From NCBI RefSeq assembly GCF_009192775.1, contig NZ_VTFX01000007.1, forward strand, positions 1 to 64,000: 64,000 nt of DNA. The letters are read 5' to 3'. The DNA comes from Arthrobacter yangruifuii (GTDB taxonomy: Bacteria > Actinomycetota > Actinomycetes > Actinomycetales > Micrococcaceae). The notes under the pieces are model-generated. The model saw only the letters and a program-made list of their open reading frames with translations, made no database searches and was not told where the DNA came from. The position numbers and the translations under genes are program-made. This document shows positions 63,198 through 64,000 of the stretch, in pieces; the first letter of the stretch is position 1, and each line of letters opens with the position of its first letter.

Positions 63198-64000
63198 TCC
63201 GAGCCGTTCCGGAAGACGCCGCTGTGCGCTTCCAAGCGTTCAGGGGCGTCCGCCCGGGCGTCGGCAATCATCTGCGGGGTGACCCGTGCCATGCTGCCGG
63301 TGGGGTAATGCGCTGCCACGTGGTCCACCTGCTGGACGCTGAGGACCTCGGGGCCCAGGAAGCGCCGGGCCAGCAGTTCGAAGGAAGCCGAGTCTCCGGT
63401 GGCAACAAAGGTGTGCTGCGGGGCGGTCTGCCGGCTCCGTTCAATCCCGTGCGAAATCAGGGCATGGTAGACGTCCTTGGCGGTTTCCTCGGCACTGGAG
63501 ACAAGCGTGACGCCGTCGCCCATGACATAGGAAATCACGCCGGTGAGGAGCGGATAGTGGGTGCAGCCCAGGACCAGGGTATCCACGTCACGGGCCTTCA
63601 GCGGAGCCAGGTATTCCTCCGCCGTCGCCAGCACGTCCGGCCCGGAGGTGATGCCGGCTTCGACAAATTCCACGAACGCCGGGCAGGCCACCGAGGACAC
63701 CTGCAGGTGCGGGGCCGCGGCGAAAGTGTCGTCATAGGCGCGGGAGCCCACGGTGGCGGCGGTGCCGATGACGCCGATCCGTCCGGTGCGGGTGGCCGCG
63801 ACGGCGCGGCGGACAGCGGGCTGGATGACTTCGATCACCGGAATGCCGTAGCGGTGTGTGTAGCGTTCCCGGGCGTCGCGCAGGACGGCGGCTGAGGCAG
63901 TGTTGCAGGCGATGACCAGGAGCTTGACGCCGGAGTCCACCAGTTCATCCATGACGCCCAGCGCATTTGCGCGGACTTCGGCGATGGGCAGGGGCCCGTA
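63194..64000 (-). CDS. murI: Glutamate racemase (5' end beyond the window)
   Basis: Produces D-glutamate for peptidoglycan. The two catalytic Cys lie in [16 protein letters not shown] and [13 protein letters not shown]. The 5' end is cut by the right edge: the frame stays open to 64000 and reads [19 protein letters not shown] there, a normal internal MurI sequence, so roughly 40 N-terminal residues are missing. It shares 4 bases with the MBL gene downstream. Confidence 0.95.
   Translation of the reverse strand, partial: YGPLPIAEVRANALGVMDELVDSGVKLLVIACNTASAAVLRDARERYTHRYGIPVIEVIQPAVRRAVAATRTGRIGVIGTAATVGSRAYDDTFAAAPHLQVSSVACPAFVEFVEAGITSGPDVLATAEEYLAPLKARDVDTLVLGCTHYPLLTGVISYVMGDGVTLVSSAEETAKDVYHALISHGIERSRQTAPQHTFVATGDSASFELLARRFLGPEVLSVQQVDHVAAHYPTGSMARVTPQMIADARADAPERLEAHSGVFRNGSE

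Overview
The window is a high-GC actinobacterial chromosome segment, most likely from Arthrobacter or a close Micrococcaceae relative. I infer this from gene content and order; no database search was possible. It is almost fully coding. No phage, transposase, integrase, CRISPR array or plasmid function was seen, so it reads as core or near-core chromosome rather than a mobile island.

Layout. (1) About 0.3-18.8 kb, mostly minus strand: a branched-chain amino acid and serine block (MBL hydrolase, ilvE, leuB; serA, ilvC, ilvN, ilvB, ilvD) interrupted by a plus-strand two-component system with a MacB/FtsX-type ABC exporter (3.4-8.8 kb), and by metG. An ilvBNC attenuator, with a 13-residue Val/Ile/Leu-rich leader peptide and a terminator, precedes ilvB. 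(2) 19-24 kb: small hypotheticals, a D-hydroxyacid dehydrogenase, two identical tRNA-Lys(CTT) genes, rtcB, a MarR regulator, a Bcp-type peroxiredoxin and tRNA-Leu(TAG). (3) 24.2-32.3 kb: an oligopeptide/dipeptide ABC importer with two paralogous lipoprotein receptors, two permeases, one fused double ATPase and a TPR protein. (4) 32.4-43.9 kb: mqo, an RND-type transporter, a luciferase-like monooxygenase with its MarR regulator, an MFS exporter, an M20 peptidase, an Lrp/AsnC regulator and an amino-acid permease. (5) 44-48.4 kb: a 2-oxo acid dehydrogenase operon (E1 alpha, E1 beta, a lone lipoyl domain, an alpha/beta hydrolase), then a soluble Ser/Thr kinase. (6) 48.4-64 kb: MFS, sbcDC, aquaporin, a degenerate ADP-ribosylglycohydrolase-like protein, a DnaQ-BRCT exonuclease, DedA, rdgB, rph, a secreted His-rich hydrolase, an MBL hydrolase and murI (cut by the right edge).

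How the genes work together. ilvB/N, ilvC, ilvD and ilvE give the common valine/isoleucine/leucine route, and leuB supplies one leucine-specific step. The 44-47 kb operon looks like the catabolic counterpart, acting on branched-chain 2-oxo acids beside an Lrp-type regulator and an amino-acid permease. The rph-rdgB and murI-MBL pairs form the housekeeping cluster familiar from actinobacteria, here split by a secreted hydrolase gene on the other strand.

The most unusual points are: the 2-oxo acid dehydrogenase operon, whose E2 position holds a separate lipoyl protein and serine hydrolase in one continuous frame broken by a single TAG; the leaderless ilv attenuator with an operator-like palindrome at its promoter; the secreted hydrolase with an 11-histidine tail; the ADP-ribosylglycohydrolase-like protein that has lost its metal-binding signature; a frameshifted small membrane-protein gene; and duplicated 42-bp elements beside a heptamer tandem repeat. 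Several genes have a TAnnnT box only 6-8 bases before the start codon, suggesting leaderless transcripts.
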